Shown here: piece after piece, positions 1 through 12,474 of the stretch | How the letters are laid out: each line of letters starts with the position of its first letter | Position numbering within the stretch: the stretch's first letter is position 1 | Origin: Callipepla californica brunnescens | Lineage: Eukaryota; Chordata; Aves; Galliformes; Odontophoridae | Direction: 5' to 3' | DNA: 64,000 nucleotides | NCBI GenBank assembly: GCA_023055505.1 | Contig: JALIRH010000018.1 | Span: forward strand, 12,322,146-12,386,145 | Notes under the pieces: generated by a model | What the model was told of the DNA's origin: nothing | Seen by the model: the letters and a program-made list of their open reading frames with translations, nothing else | Database searches by the model: none | Translations under genes and position numbers: made by a program

Positions 1-3000
1 AGGAAATGGACGGTTAAAAATCAATCTCTATCTCACATTCCCAGCTCTGAACCTGAAAATGACAGCTATTATCCAGATTTACATTTTATCCCAACTAGAA
101 TAAAGCCAATAAATCACCAGGCTTTTGACTGTTCAAATAATTACAATGTGATTGGATGGTGTGAGTTGCAACAAGGGAAGATACTTTCAGAGGGTTAGGG
201 CACAGAGTGAAAAGAATGACAGTGAAAAATGGGCTTTATTTCCATGTTGAGAGGAGAGCTTATGACATGCAAATTATTAAATGGTGACTTACACGAAGAA
301 CCGACATCCTCACTCATCAAATACTCAGGTGAAGTAACTGTATAGCAGAGTGTCTTTCTAGAGACAAATAGCAAAAGTGAATAACCATTTGGTTTAAAGG
401 TGACGGGGGTCAGGGATGGGAGTTTAATGGTATATTAAAAATATCCTCACCTGTCTTTGTCAGAAGTGATTTCATCATTGTCTTGATTTTCAACATGGCT
501 TACCAGTTTGCTCCTGGGAAAACAGAAACATTGTCATTTGCTTCATTCCCAGTAATGACTAGCTTAATTATAATACAATTCTGACCAGAACTGTACAAAA
601 GATAACACAGAAGCAAGAAATTCAGCAGTACAGACTTGTGGAATATATTTGAATAAACATTTAATCCAATATTTTTGTTTTGGTTTGGTTTGCTTTATTC
701 TGTTTTTCTACTGAAGTGTATAATTCAAACCAAATCAGTTTGTAGAATGTGTGCTTCACACCCATAACTGTCCTGGTTCCATCTGAGCTATGCCTTCCAG
801 ACTGCCCTCCTGCATGAGATTCCTCAGGGATACTGAAAAAGATGTAGAGAAGAACACATTTCCTGTACAATACTCTCTATATAAAAATGTCAGGTTTTAT
901 CATGTTCCTAAATAAAAAAAAACATGTGAATTTCCAAGAGTATAATTTTTGAATGATTATTCTAATATCCTTTGATGAACTGTCTAAAAGTGAATGCAAA
1001 CAAATCTAAAAATTGCTATATTCTTATTGCTGATAACTTGAGAAAAAAATATTTGATATATACACTGTTTCAAATGTCATGTTATTTGTGTTAGTATGGG
1101 TTGCAGGCTACCACAAATAATATGTAAGAAGTAAAAAGTCTGAGTATTAATAACATGCAAGAGGTAAAGAAACCTGAAGGTCAACTATCAAAGTTATGAA
1201 GTTTTATCATTCTTTAGCAGTCTTTTTAAGTGGACTGAACAGTTATACATGTTTATTCTTCAACTCAGTGTAGATTTTTATCTGTTAGTATGCAGTCCGT
1301 AGTAACACAAATAAAATGCCTGGTGAGGTGGGAGAAGTAATGACTTTTATACAGTGCATGTTGCCTTGAAGGATGTAGTGTAACAGATATCTTGATAGTA
1401 GCACTGTGTTAACACTGTTATTTTGACTGGCTACTCATGAATGATAAAGCTACCGATGTAATGATTCAGGTTCATATTTTCAAAGGAGAAAGAGCTCTGT
1501 GTCACACAACTTGCATAGGTGATTGAGGTTCCTAGCAAGAGAATCCCACTGCAAATGTCCTTTGAGCTTTATACTGCATTTTTAAAGGTATCTATCTCCC
1601 TTCTGTTGGGATATTAAAATGTCTATATGAAGGAGGGATGGAAAGGCTTCAAACATGCAGATTCTGCAACTTGACAGAGATTGTACATACTAAATCTCTT
1701 TAGTAGTTATAAATGAATGAGATCATACTAACCATAAAAGAAGATAATAAAATATAGCTAGTAAGAAACTGAGCCAAAGCCACTACAAGAATATGAAATC
1801 ATGACATTACAGAACTAAATTAAAATCAAAGAATAATGAAGTTAAGGAAAGAAATGGCCCTTAGATTGGGTGAAGATTGGTACAGGTTGAAATATAACAG
1901 AAAATGCAAGGAAGATAAAAAAAGCTGGAAAGAAAGAGAGGATAAATTGCACTGACACAGGAAGTAATGATAGACTAAATACCATGCTAAAGGGCACCTT
2001 GAAGCGAGAGCAGAGTAGGTAAATGGAAGATTATCTTTGATACTTCTGAGATCTTGTTTGAGTATAGCCATGATGTATACAGGGCTGAGGTGGACAAAAG
2101 ATTAGGAACACTGGAGAAAAATGTTGGAAAGGCTACTCCATCCTATCTCTCATTTAATTTTAAGCATGAGAATAGAATAGATGAAAAACTGAAAAGAGCA
2201 CCAGTAGGTATTTGTTCTTGTTACTGCATGGTTGAACAATTTTTGTCTCCTTTGTTAGATATTTTTCTGAAGTGTGAAGATGAAAAGAATTAAAAACAAT
2301 TTTCCATTTCAAGTATTTATAATATAGAATCATGTTATAATCTAGTCTGGAGAAGACCTCAAATGTCATGTGGCATAACTCTTCTCAAAACAGGGCCAGT
2401 CTAGATGAAGTTGATTGGAGTCTTATGCAATTTTATTTTCAATATTGTCAATGGTTTATGGGCTGGTTCGGCCTGGTTCCATGATGATTAGGATGGAGGG
2501 ACACATGGATGCACACTCTGGGAAAGGGGAAGGGGGAAGGCCTTATGCTAACGCTGAAGGCGAGACGGCTAGCAAGCACTCACTGTTGGGTAGATCTGAA
2601 AAGGAAAAAAGCCTGTGTTTCATGACACATGAACAGTTTTTTATCTTTCCCTCTGAGCAGAAAATGGAAAAAAAAGCAAGGCAACACAAAATCCTCTGGG
2701 GTATATAGTTCTTCTTCTCTTCTGAGACAGGTATACCTGGAACAGTTGATGAATTAACTCTTTAATTCCCAATGCACTACATGATGTTACAATGTGGAGT
2801 ACCAATAACAAAAATCATAAAACCTTGACAAATATGACCACAGATGCAGATTCCACAGCATCCCTAGGGAAACAGTTTCCCGTATTTGGTTATCATCATT
2901 ATGCATTTTTTTTTTCTTGGAATGTTCTGTGTTTCAACATGCATCCTTTACCTCTTGTCATTTCACCTACATATTTAAAAGGAATTTGCCTACACATTCT

Positions 3001-4913
3001 AGGCAGAAGTAAGCTCTTGCCTTCTCTATCTGCTTTTCAGGCCAAGCTGTTCCAGCTCTCTCAGCTTCTTCTTGTAAGTTAGGAAGTACAAAACCCTAAC
3101 TTTTAGCTGACTCATTCAATTTTCAAATACATTTCTTGAATTGCAAAATCCAAAATTAGAGTCTGAATGAGGAATTGTTTGTGTATACACACAGGTAATG
3201 GGACATGAAATCATATACTCCATCAAAGTTTTTAATTATCAACCCACAATTCACAGCATTAAATCAAATGACAAAAAAGAATATTTACAAGAAAAAAATC
3301 ACTCATGAATAAAAGAAGAAATAAAGAAGAAATAGAATAAAAAAGAATGTATTCTGTATTTTGTATTAATTGATTTAATTTCTCATTTAACTTTCTTATT
3401 TGTTAAGAGATTTTTCTTACTTAAGATTCTTAATAAGCTTACTTTTGCATACAATAATATTATGAATAATTTTTGGCTTATTCGTTTACTGAATTTATAT
3501 TGATATTCTGGTGTCACAAATATAATATATAGTCATTATCTAGAATTAATTAATCATATTAATAGAATTAATAGAATTAATTAATCATATTAAATATGAT
3601 GAAATAATTAGGACTATTCACAATATTATAGCAGGACATAAAGACCCACTTGAGATGTGACACATGAGATTTGATATCGTTCCAGATTCGATATTCAAGA
3701 AAGTGGAAAAGGTGAGTATTCCAGGAAATAAACAAAAACAAACAAACAAACAAAAACAGTATCTATGGTATATTTTTTCCTCTTCAAATATTGTAAATTT
3801 TATTTGATTTGAAAGTGTCTTTTCTCTGAAATTTTAATAGTCAAATTATGTACAATGTTTGTACTCCAGATCTGTAGATTATACTACAGTTTGAACTAAG
3901 TGTACATTGACCTAAAGCAACTATAATCAGGAACTCAAGTTTCAACATGAATAAAGGTTTTTTAATTAATATTACCTGATGAATTATGCTAAAATTACTG
4001 TTCAGAAGGTTTCAGTTAGAAGCGTTGTTTCATGAAAGTATACTTGTTATCAGACAGATGTAGTACGCTATCACAGTAGTATTCTAGGGTATATATTTTC
4101 CCCACACTGAATAAGCAAGAAAAAAAATTAATGGAATTATAATCAATTTTTTTCACTACCAATTTCCTTGAAATAAGTTCAGCTGAGTGTGTATTTTGCA
4201 GTGTATTTTTCATGGGACTTATTTGCCTCCTTCTTTATTTATGGAACATCCATGAGCCATTCCCAATTTATTTGGATTTACTTCTGTGTAGAACAGAATC
4301 TCTCTGAAGAATATGAAATAATTTTCACTGGAGAGAACAAATTTTCTGCTGGAGCGATTGTACCTAAGAAATATGTCACCAAGATATTCAAATCTATATG
4401 AAATGATCACACACAACCAAAGTAAATCTCAGTTGTTATAAGACGATCAGAAAATTTACCTAGATGAATATGTAAAATTGAACTGAAGCACTTATATGCA
4501 AATCTGAGTGTGTGCATAAACTGTGCAGAATGAACACTCACAGGCTGGGTCTTGCAACATTGTTCAATAAAGCATTATTCTCCTCTGATCCTTTGCAAAA
4601 CACTTTTTTCCGGGAAAACCATCTTCAATTACTTAAACTACCTTGCTATGCATCATTAGATAAATGCCTTTTTAATAAAAAGAATCCAGGTGTACTGGTA
4701 AAATACTGTGATTGAGAACCTTCAATGTCCCAGCTTCATTAGGCAATGACAGGTTGTCACACTCTTCTCCTACTTATTCTGCTTGAGTTGCCAGCCTTTT
4801 CCTACAGTTATTAACGATGACAGATCATTTATTACTCTATGAGAATACAAATACATTTCCATCACTGTCTTATACATTTTTGCAACACTGCAGATTTTTG
4901 GTTTCAAGGCCTA
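1..4913. other. AT-rich DNA, no gene seen
   Basis: No gene, RNA gene or dispersed repeat is recognised here. Open frames are all short (under 100 codons) and lack family resemblance. A short CAAA-rich tract lies at 3730-3757. A GTGAGT donor-like site near 3713 has no convincing partner acceptor. Confidence 0.6.
3730..3757. repeat. (CAAA)n-like simple repeat
   Basis: Short A-rich run with repeated CAAA units. Confidence 0.7.
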
Positions 4914-5577
4914 CATAGAATCATACAATTATAGAATCAAAGAATCCTCAGTTTTCAAATAGACCTTTAATGGTCATCTAGTCCAACTTCCTTACCATGA
5001 AGAAGGACATCCATAGCTCAGTCAAGTTTCTCAGAACACCCTCCAGCCTGGCCTTGAATGTCTCCAGGAATCAGGCTTCCACCTCATCTCTGTGCAACCA
5101 GTTCCAGTGCCTCACCACCCTAATTGTAGGAGACTTTTTCTTTGTATCCATCCTAAATCTACCCTAAAGTTTGAAACCATTTTCCCTTAATGTGTCACCA
5201 CAGACCCTGCTAATGAATCTGTCTCCTTCCTTTTTACACCCCCTCTTTAGATACTGAAAGAGGCTGCTATTCAGGTTACCTCAGAGCCTTCTTTTCTCCA
5301 GGTTGAACAGCCCCGTCTCTCTTATTCTGTCCTTGTAGGGGAGATGCTTTATCACTTGAATCATTTTTGTGGCCCTCCTCTGGATGTGCTTCAGCATGTC
5401 CATGTCTCTTCTGTACTGGGGACTCCACATTTGGATGGAGTCCTCCAGGTGAGGTCTCATCAGTTCAAGATAAAGGGGAAGGTTCACCTCTCTTGACCCA
5501 CTGCCCATGCTTATGTTTACGTCCAGGATGCGGCACATTGCTGTCTTACATCCAGCTTGACACTGATTAACTGTCAC
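4914..5577 (-). mobile_element. CR1 LINE fragment, antisense
   Basis: The plus strand starts with the reverse complement of a CR1 3' end (degenerate TAGAATC repeats, then the CR1 tail block ending in a CTAGTCCAAC-type motif) and runs back into the C-terminal part of ORF2. The minus-strand frame 5281-5577 reads as the end of a CR1 reverse-transcriptase ORF (LMRPHLE, QRRATK, GLFNLEKRRL). It is 5'-truncated and diverged, so it is an old, dead copy. Confidence 0.9.
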
Positions 5578-6450
5578 TTAAGAGTGTATGTTACTCCCAT
5601 GACAAGTGTTAGGAATGTTAGAGATCAGTAAAATTTGCTTTAAACAATCAAGCACAGAGTTCCACAAAACAGAGATGACATTAGATAGAATTGTAATTTT
5701 GATATTTTTATTAAATTAATAGTTATTACTCTGTTTCTTACATTAGTGTGTTTTTTATATCCTGAACTTATATGACAAAAGTTCTTGGAGATAAATAGGC
5801 ACCAGCAACAAATTTAATTGCCATTTCAAAACAATTTTATTTTGACCGTACAAGAATCACTTCTGCAATTCCTTTTTGTTTAATAAGATACCTCACCTTC
5901 CTGCTGAATTAGCATAATGATAGATAAAAGATTTCATTAGTTTTTATCCTATCCCTTTCCAGAAAAAAAGAAAACTGCTGTATTTTCCTTAAACATACTA
6001 ATCCCTAGGAATTCTTAACACTGCATCTTAAAAAGATTGATGTACAGTGGAAGTGAAACCTAGTTTCCTGTGGAATAGCTTCTTTCGTCTGTAGTACAAT
6101 ATGATGGCTTTCGTATTCTGAAATGTGGGAGAAGCACAAGGGGGAGAAGAAAATAAGGAAAAACAAAATTCCTCTGAAATCAGAGGAATTGGGATGGTAT
6201 AACAGATACATAGATAAGTGGTTTAAGGTTTGCATAATAGGTATAGAACTAAAGGTGGTACAGTGTGATCTTGTAGAAGCACAAGCTCTAAACTTTGAGA
6301 ACTGTTTCCTGTGATTTGTGATGATATTCATTTGTAATTATTGACCAGATGTGATAATATTTCATAACTTCTTTATGTCCCATTGCCTACAGGCTGTATA
6401 TTAGTTGTACAAAAGTGATCAATTTATCAATGACCAGATTTTTGACATTA
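5578..6450. other. AT-rich spacer between two CR1 copies
   Basis: No gene or repeat recognised. The 108-codon and 63-codon open frames here overlap each other on opposite strands and have no recognisable motif. Confidence 0.5.
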
Positions 6451-7073
6451 TAGATTCATAGATAGATTCATAGACACATTAGGTTGGAAAGGATCTACAA
6501 GATCATCTAGTCCAACCATCCTCCTACCACCATCCCTACCCACTAAGCTACTAAATCAAATCCCTTAGCACCTCATCTAAATGCTTCTTGAACAGCGCTA
6601 GGGACGGTGCCTCAACCACCTCCCTAGGCAGGCCATTCCAGTGCCTGACCACTCTTTCAGAGAAAAAATTTTCCTCAAATCTAATCTAAATCTTCCCCGG
6701 TGTAACTTGTGGCCATTCCCTCTCATCCTGTCATTAGTTACCTGGGAGAAGAGGCTGACCCACTCCTCACCACAGCCTCCCTTCAGGAAGTGATAGAGTG
6801 CAATGAGGTCTCCTCTGAGCCTCCTTTTCCCCAAACTAAACAATCCCAGCTCCCTCAGCCGCTCCTCGTAAGACTTGTGCTCCAGACCCCTCACCAGTTT
6901 TGTTGCCCTTCTCTGAACACGCTCCAGGGCCTCAATGTCTCTCTTGTAGTGAGGGGCCCAAAACTGAACACTACTCGAGGCGCGGCCACAGCACCAGAGC
7001 TGAGTACAGGGGGATCATCACCTCCCTGCTCCTGTTGGCTACACTATTTCTAATACAGGCCAGGATGCCATTG
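6451..7073 (-). mobile_element. Young CR1 3' fragment, same subfamily as the full-length CR1
   Basis: On the minus strand this matches the last ~620 bp of the full-length CR1 at 47.67-52.44 kb almost base for base (my by-eye estimate is low-90s percent identity). It includes the unusual TCTATGAA-type 3' repeat in place of ATTCTATG. The minus-strand frame 6598-6894 is the ORF2 C-terminus ([20 protein letters not shown]) and is broken near its end by a frameshift in the A-run around 6665-6672. It is 5'-truncated in the middle of ORF2, as usual for target-primed reverse transcription. Confidence 0.93.
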
Positions 7074-8451
7074 CCATTATGAGTGTGTGAATAAAAATAG
7101 CTGTTTCTGCTTATTAGTTCTTTCATTCGCTTGAAGTTTCAGATAATATTTCCTAATTTGTAGACAGTATCACTCAAAAGTAGACTTTTTTTTTAATTTT
7201 AAAGACAGTTTTTTAGTAGTTTATAAATAAGTATCGAAATTCTGTCAAGAAATTCAGAACAAAGGTCATCCTTCAGAATGTCCTAGTAAAATGTGTATAA
7301 TTAGTAACTCAGAAACAAAGTCCTTAATTTTATTCATTAATTGTAACAATGAAAAAATGTGGCAAGACATTACAGTCTTGGCACTTTAATTTCTGGGACA
7401 CGTTGTTCTGTAGTATGCAATTCTTGCTGTTGGATACAGATAATATTCTCCAGAGAGTTCAGTTGATCTTCTCTAACTGAATTTAGCTTCTACAGGAAAG
7501 CATAAAGGATTAAGTGAGAAAAGGGACAAATTATGCTTCAAATATATTTGACATTTAAAATCTGTGAAAAAGCTATTTTGCTCTAAACTTATGTTGGGAA
7601 CCAAAGAGATCTATTTCCTGTAATGTGACTTCAAATTTAAATTATAATTGAATTTATCGTAATGGCTCAGGCCATTTATGCAGAAATGAAAACAAGAGGA
7701 ACACAGAGCATGCTTTGTCAATGTGGCTGCTTGGAATATCCAGTAAAGATTGTTTTCCAGATTATATATAGTGCAAATTAAATATTTATGTGCTTTTTCA
7801 GTACTTTAAAACAGAATAATATATTTTTTGCTTTACTCAAATTTCTTTTTTATCAATATCAAGTTCCCAATCAAATATTGAAATAGCAAATATATTGATT
7901 GATCTTTTCATTCTAAATGTAGCATTTCTTTCAGAGGGAAGAGGAATTTTTAAAAAATGCCAGTTAAAAATAAATTAATGCTCTATTCTGCTTACTATTA
8001 AGGCAATTTTTGGAAGATCTTCAACTGGGTGGAATCATCTTTGGCATAACACAATGTATCAAAGATCAGAATATAAATATTGAATAATTAAAGCTTATAT
8101 GTGCAAAAAAAAAAAAAAAATTTCTCAACATCTCCTAACTTATTCTGTAATACTTATTGTGACTAAAATCATTTCCAGCGTCTGATTTTGTGATTTTTTT
8201 CCAGTTTCTTTTGTTAGATAGAATATTCTTATATTACTTTTCCATGTCAAAATAGCAAATACTTACAATACAAGAAACACAATGACAATGTCCAGATCAA
8301 TGTATGGCAAATTTCAGATCAACTTTAGCCCTACCTACCATTCAATTGTATCATCAGAAGTAGAGGCCTAGCTAGACTGAAAAGTTTTTAAGAGTTATGA
8401 ATGGTATCTCATGAGACTCAGGTTTTCTTCAGTCTGAAACGTAGAAGTATT
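7074..8451. other. AT-rich DNA, no gene seen
   Basis: Single-copy-looking sequence with a poly-A run at about 8105-8120. No open frame of interest and no recognisable repeat. Confidence 0.5.
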
Positions 8452-9450
8452 TCATAGAATCATAAAATCACTTGAGTTGAAAGGGACCTTTAAGAGTATC
8501 TAGTCCAAATTCCTGCAATGAACAGTAACACCTACAGCTATTTCATGCTGCTCAGAGCCTACTTAGCCTGACCTTGATTTTCTCCAGTGAAAGGGAAACC
8601 ATAAGCTCTCTAGGCAACCTGTTCCAGTGCTTCACCATCCTTATCATAAAGGATGTTGCTCCTTCCTCCATATAGCCCCCTTGTAGATACTGGATAGCTG
8701 CTATCAGATCCCCCAGAGCCCTCTCTTTTCCAGTCCCAACACTTTCAACCTTTCCTCACAGGTCCATTCATTGAATCATTTTTGTGCCCCCCCGTCTGGA
8801 TGTGCTTCAGCATGTCCACATCTCTTCTGCACTGAGGACTCCACATCTGGCTGCAGTCCTCCAGGTGAGATCTCGCCAGTGCAAGATAGAGGGGAAGGAC
8901 CACCTCCCTCGACCTGCTGCCCATACTTCTGTTGATGCAGTCCAGGATGAGTCATGTTGCTGACTTATGTTTAGCTTGCCATCTGTCACTACTCCCAAGT
9001 CTTTTTTTGTCACTACTGTGCTCAATCATATCATTACTCAGCTTGTACTGATACTGGGGGTCACCTTGACCCCACTTCAAGATTTTGTGCATGAATCTGT
9101 TGAATCTCAGGAGGTTCACTCTTCACACCTGACTAGGTCTCTCTAGGTTATATCTCATCCTTCAGGTATGTGGACCCCACCATTCAGCTTGGTGTCATCT
9201 GTAAACTTGCTGAGGGTGCATTCAATCCCACTGACTATTTCATTGATCAATATGTTAAATAGCATTGGTTCTGATACAGAACCCTGGGGAACACCACTCA
9301 TCACTTATCTCCATCTGAACATTGAGTCATTGACCATTACACAGTGTAGCAGCACAGATCTCGCAAACAGTTCTTCATCCATTGAACAGTTCATCCATCA
9401 AATCTGTAATTTTCCAATTTATAGAAAAAGTTGTCATGGGGGACCATGAT
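8452..9450 (-). mobile_element. CR1 LINE fragment, antisense, about 1 kb
   Basis: The plus strand begins with the reverse complement of a CR1 tail and continues back through the ORF2 C-terminus into the reverse-transcriptase core. Around 9180-9300 the antisense of the FADD-to-PQGS region is readable (a 'gtgtcatctgtaaacttgc' block and an 'accctggggaacacc' block). Multiple indels and stops break the frame, so it is an old non-functional copy. Plus-strand open frames here are antisense shadows. Confidence 0.9.
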
Positions 9451-10800
9451 AAATATCATATTCAAGTTCAAATATATGAAATCAGTGTCTCTTCCCTTTT
9501 CCATTGGTGCAGTTAAATATGCTTAACAAGCTGTGATTTAGAGTTTGGAGGGAAATACTTGAAGGGTATTATTCCCTATGTATGATAAAATACGTTTCTC
9601 ATCTCTCACTTATGAAAGAATTTAGAATACATAGTGCACATTTTCCAGGAGAATATTAACTGCCAAATCAATAATGGAAAATTTCTCTCTATGCTCGTTG
9701 TCATAATCCTAACTACACAACAAAAAATTAATTAATTAAAAAAAGAAAAAAAAAGAAAAACAAAAGAAAAAAATAAGCAAAACAACTGCATGTAGAAGGA
9801 GGGAATACTCTGGTGAAAGAACCCATTTTCAAGGAAGCGTATATTTATTTTCCACTGAAATAATGCACTACATGTATAAAAAAATGAACCTCAGAGTTCC
9901 ACATTACTTCCTCTAACTTTTGCATTTGTGAGATGTTGATACAGGGTCTGGAAGTATGAGAAAATTGAAGGGCAAAGTGTCACAATCTCTATTCTAGCCA
10001 AGAGATATGACAGGGAAGGATGATATCAGAACTGTGTTGTGGGATGATGGCAGTAGTTCTCCAGTTCCCAATGAGTCCTAACCAGAACCTTTGTTCAGAA
10101 CCTCTCGTAATGTAGATCCGGACACAGACTGGCCCATAAACCACTGACAAAGAGAACAGAGATTACAAGTTAAGATTCACTATTAAGACAGATATGATCA
10201 GTGAATCTCTGCTTAGTGGAAACTCACACCCCAAGACCATCAAATGAGGAACATTAATCCAACTGAAATTTAGGAGTAAAAATGTAAAGAAGATCTACAG
10301 GGTAACATCTGGAAAACTATCGGAATTTTCCACTTTTTTTTTCTTCTGATTTTAACTTCCTAAGTACTGCATGCTTAGAAAAAAAAGAAAAAAAAAAGGG
10401 CACTTTATTAAAAAAAAAAGAAAATATATTGGTGAGTTGGTGCCATGTAATTCTGCATCACATCATTTCTCTCTTTCCTGTCACTCATTCTGTTTTCTTG
10501 CTATCCCTTTTCTCTTTACTACCTTTATTCCTCATCCTCTGCGATTAGTGATATTTTAACATCCTTTCAATGTCCATTTTGATTACATAAAATGACTCTG
10601 CTGAAAGCAGAAATCAGAAGAACAATAGCTCCAACACTGTTAAAATATAGTTTGCTTTTATGAGCTCTCTGCTAATAAATGCTACTGAGGTAACATCAAG
10701 CAGCGCTATAAAAGTGTCAAAGTACTTTTATTTTGTAAGAGACCTTAACATTCGTAAAGATATAAAGTACACATTGCTGAGTTTCTTTTTTTTTTTTCAG
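9451..10800. other. AT-rich DNA with A-rich runs
   Basis: Contains A-rich simple sequence around 9721-9777 and 10378-10422. No gene or dispersed repeat recognised. Confidence 0.5.
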
Positions 10801-10856
10801 CCAGAATAGATGCTTCTTTCAGTCGAGATGGAAACAAGTGTGGTGTTATAACAAAT
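10801..10856 (+). other. Exon-like segment (candidate cassette exon)
   Basis: A strong acceptor (a run of more than 12 T followed by CAG ending at 10800) is followed by 56 bp and then a good donor, AAT|GTAAGA. One frame is open throughout, beginning with the last two bases of a codon and ending in phase 0, and contains SFSRDGNKCG. I do not recognise the protein. No neighbouring exon was found, and 18 open codons is not rare by chance. It may be a real exon of a gene with large introns, or a pseudo-exon. Confidence 0.2.
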
Positions 10857-12422
10857 GTAAGAATTTTCTTTTCCTGTTAAAAAGCCTTGAGTCCCTCAGA
10901 ACTCCTGCATTCCAGTGAAATAAAAATCTGCCTGGTGCACAGCATGCCAATTGCTTTCACGACATGATTGTAGACCAGAGATATATTAGCAGCTATGTAG
11001 CTCAGTTCATTAACATGTCTCATATAGTCATCTCTAGAAACCCTCTGCCTAATTCCAATTATGCTGATTGGCTTTAAGCACTGAAAATAAATAAGAGTGT
11101 TTTCAGTGCTGGAATTCAACCCCTTTTAATTATGTATTCTATTTACACTATTTTAAATCAGTTCTGCACATTGCTTCCCAGAAAGCTGTCTCCCTGCCAG
11201 GAAGTGATTGACAAACTTATACCAGATACATTGTAGTCTTAAAAAACACAAAAAAGTTTCCAACCAAGTTGAAATGATAACTGAAACAAATTATGAAGTC
11301 CGTGTCATGCTTTTGAACAACTGTGACTTATTTCCTTGGAACCTTTTTTTTTTTTTTTTTTTTTTTCTCCTTTTTGGAACAGCAACATTTTGTGTGAACT
11401 GGACTTTAAAGTTGCTGTAAAGTAGCTGTCAAACTGAGAGCACACATTGAGTAGTTTAATGAGGATGGAAATCAATAAGGGCATTTAGAAGATTTCAGTG
11501 GCCTACAGTATAAACCATATCTTTCCTCAAACAATCAGTTTTCAGAGCATATAATGAACGGGTTTTTTGAAAATCTCACCTCGGCGTACTTGTCCAATTA
11601 CTTGCAAGTGGAGGAACTATTAATTACAGTAGTTTTTAAGCTTAACTTTTTACTTAAACAGAACAACTGACAAAATTTGAACAGACTTCAAATGCATTGT
11701 AAGGTTTAAAATTGTATCCTTTCTTAAACTATTATTTTACATAAACTTTTCCTTATCTAAAGCCCCAACAATTCCCAACCAAAAATCATCTTTCATTTTT
11801 GGCTTTTATACCAAGTATTAAAAAAGCTTGCTTTAAAAGCTACAAAAAATGCCTCTTGCATTATAATTGAAGTTGGAAGTCTTTTTACTAGTTCCCAGAT
11901 ATAGATACTTCCTACCTTTCACTCACTATTTCCTCTTTGCTAGACTCTACTTTCTTCTCACACTTGATGTTTTCAAAATTTTCCGAGGGACTGATAGTGA
12001 TCTGCCTCTCAGAATCCATAAAATATATTTCACTTTGTAGACCTTTTGTTTTATGCAGCATCATATTCTGCACAGTCTCATCATAATCTCCATATTATTT
12101 ATTAGACCTACAGAATCAAAGAGTTCTTGGATTTGTCTCTTAATTTATCAGGAGCTAAATCAAGAAGCTTTACCATTAGTATCTTGTCTTTATTATTATT
12201 ATTTTTACTTCCCCTCTACTGGAGTAGAAAGGAGAAAGAAGGATATTATTTTATTTGATTCTTAGAAGAAGAATTGCATACCTTTGGTGGATGGAATATT
12301 TTATCTGGAACTAAATTAACTAGTCCTATGACAACAATTTTTTCTTTCCTATTTTAGGTTGTTTTATTTATTTATTCATTTATTTATTTTGTATGTGTGA
12401 ATAAACTGTTAGTACTTCATCC

Positions 12423-12423
<1 letters not shown>
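10857..12423. other. AT-rich DNA, no gene seen
   Basis: Contains a poly-T run at 11344-11366. The 200 bp after 10857 is compositionally balanced and could be conserved non-coding DNA, but that is only an impression. No repeat family recognised. Confidence 0.4.
11344..11366. repeat. Poly-T run
   Basis: About 23 consecutive T. Confidence 0.9.

Positions 12424-12474
<51 letters not shown>
12424..12474. repeat. (CTAT)n tetranucleotide microsatellite
   Basis: Uninterrupted perfect CTAT/TATC units, about 12.5 copies. Its length and purity make it likely to be polymorphic. Confidence 0.98.

Noticed and set aside
12424..12474. Regularly spaced repeats considered as a CRISPR-like array
   Set aside because: A plain tetranucleotide microsatellite in a vertebrate-type genome. 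No repeat-spacer structure exists anywhere in the window.
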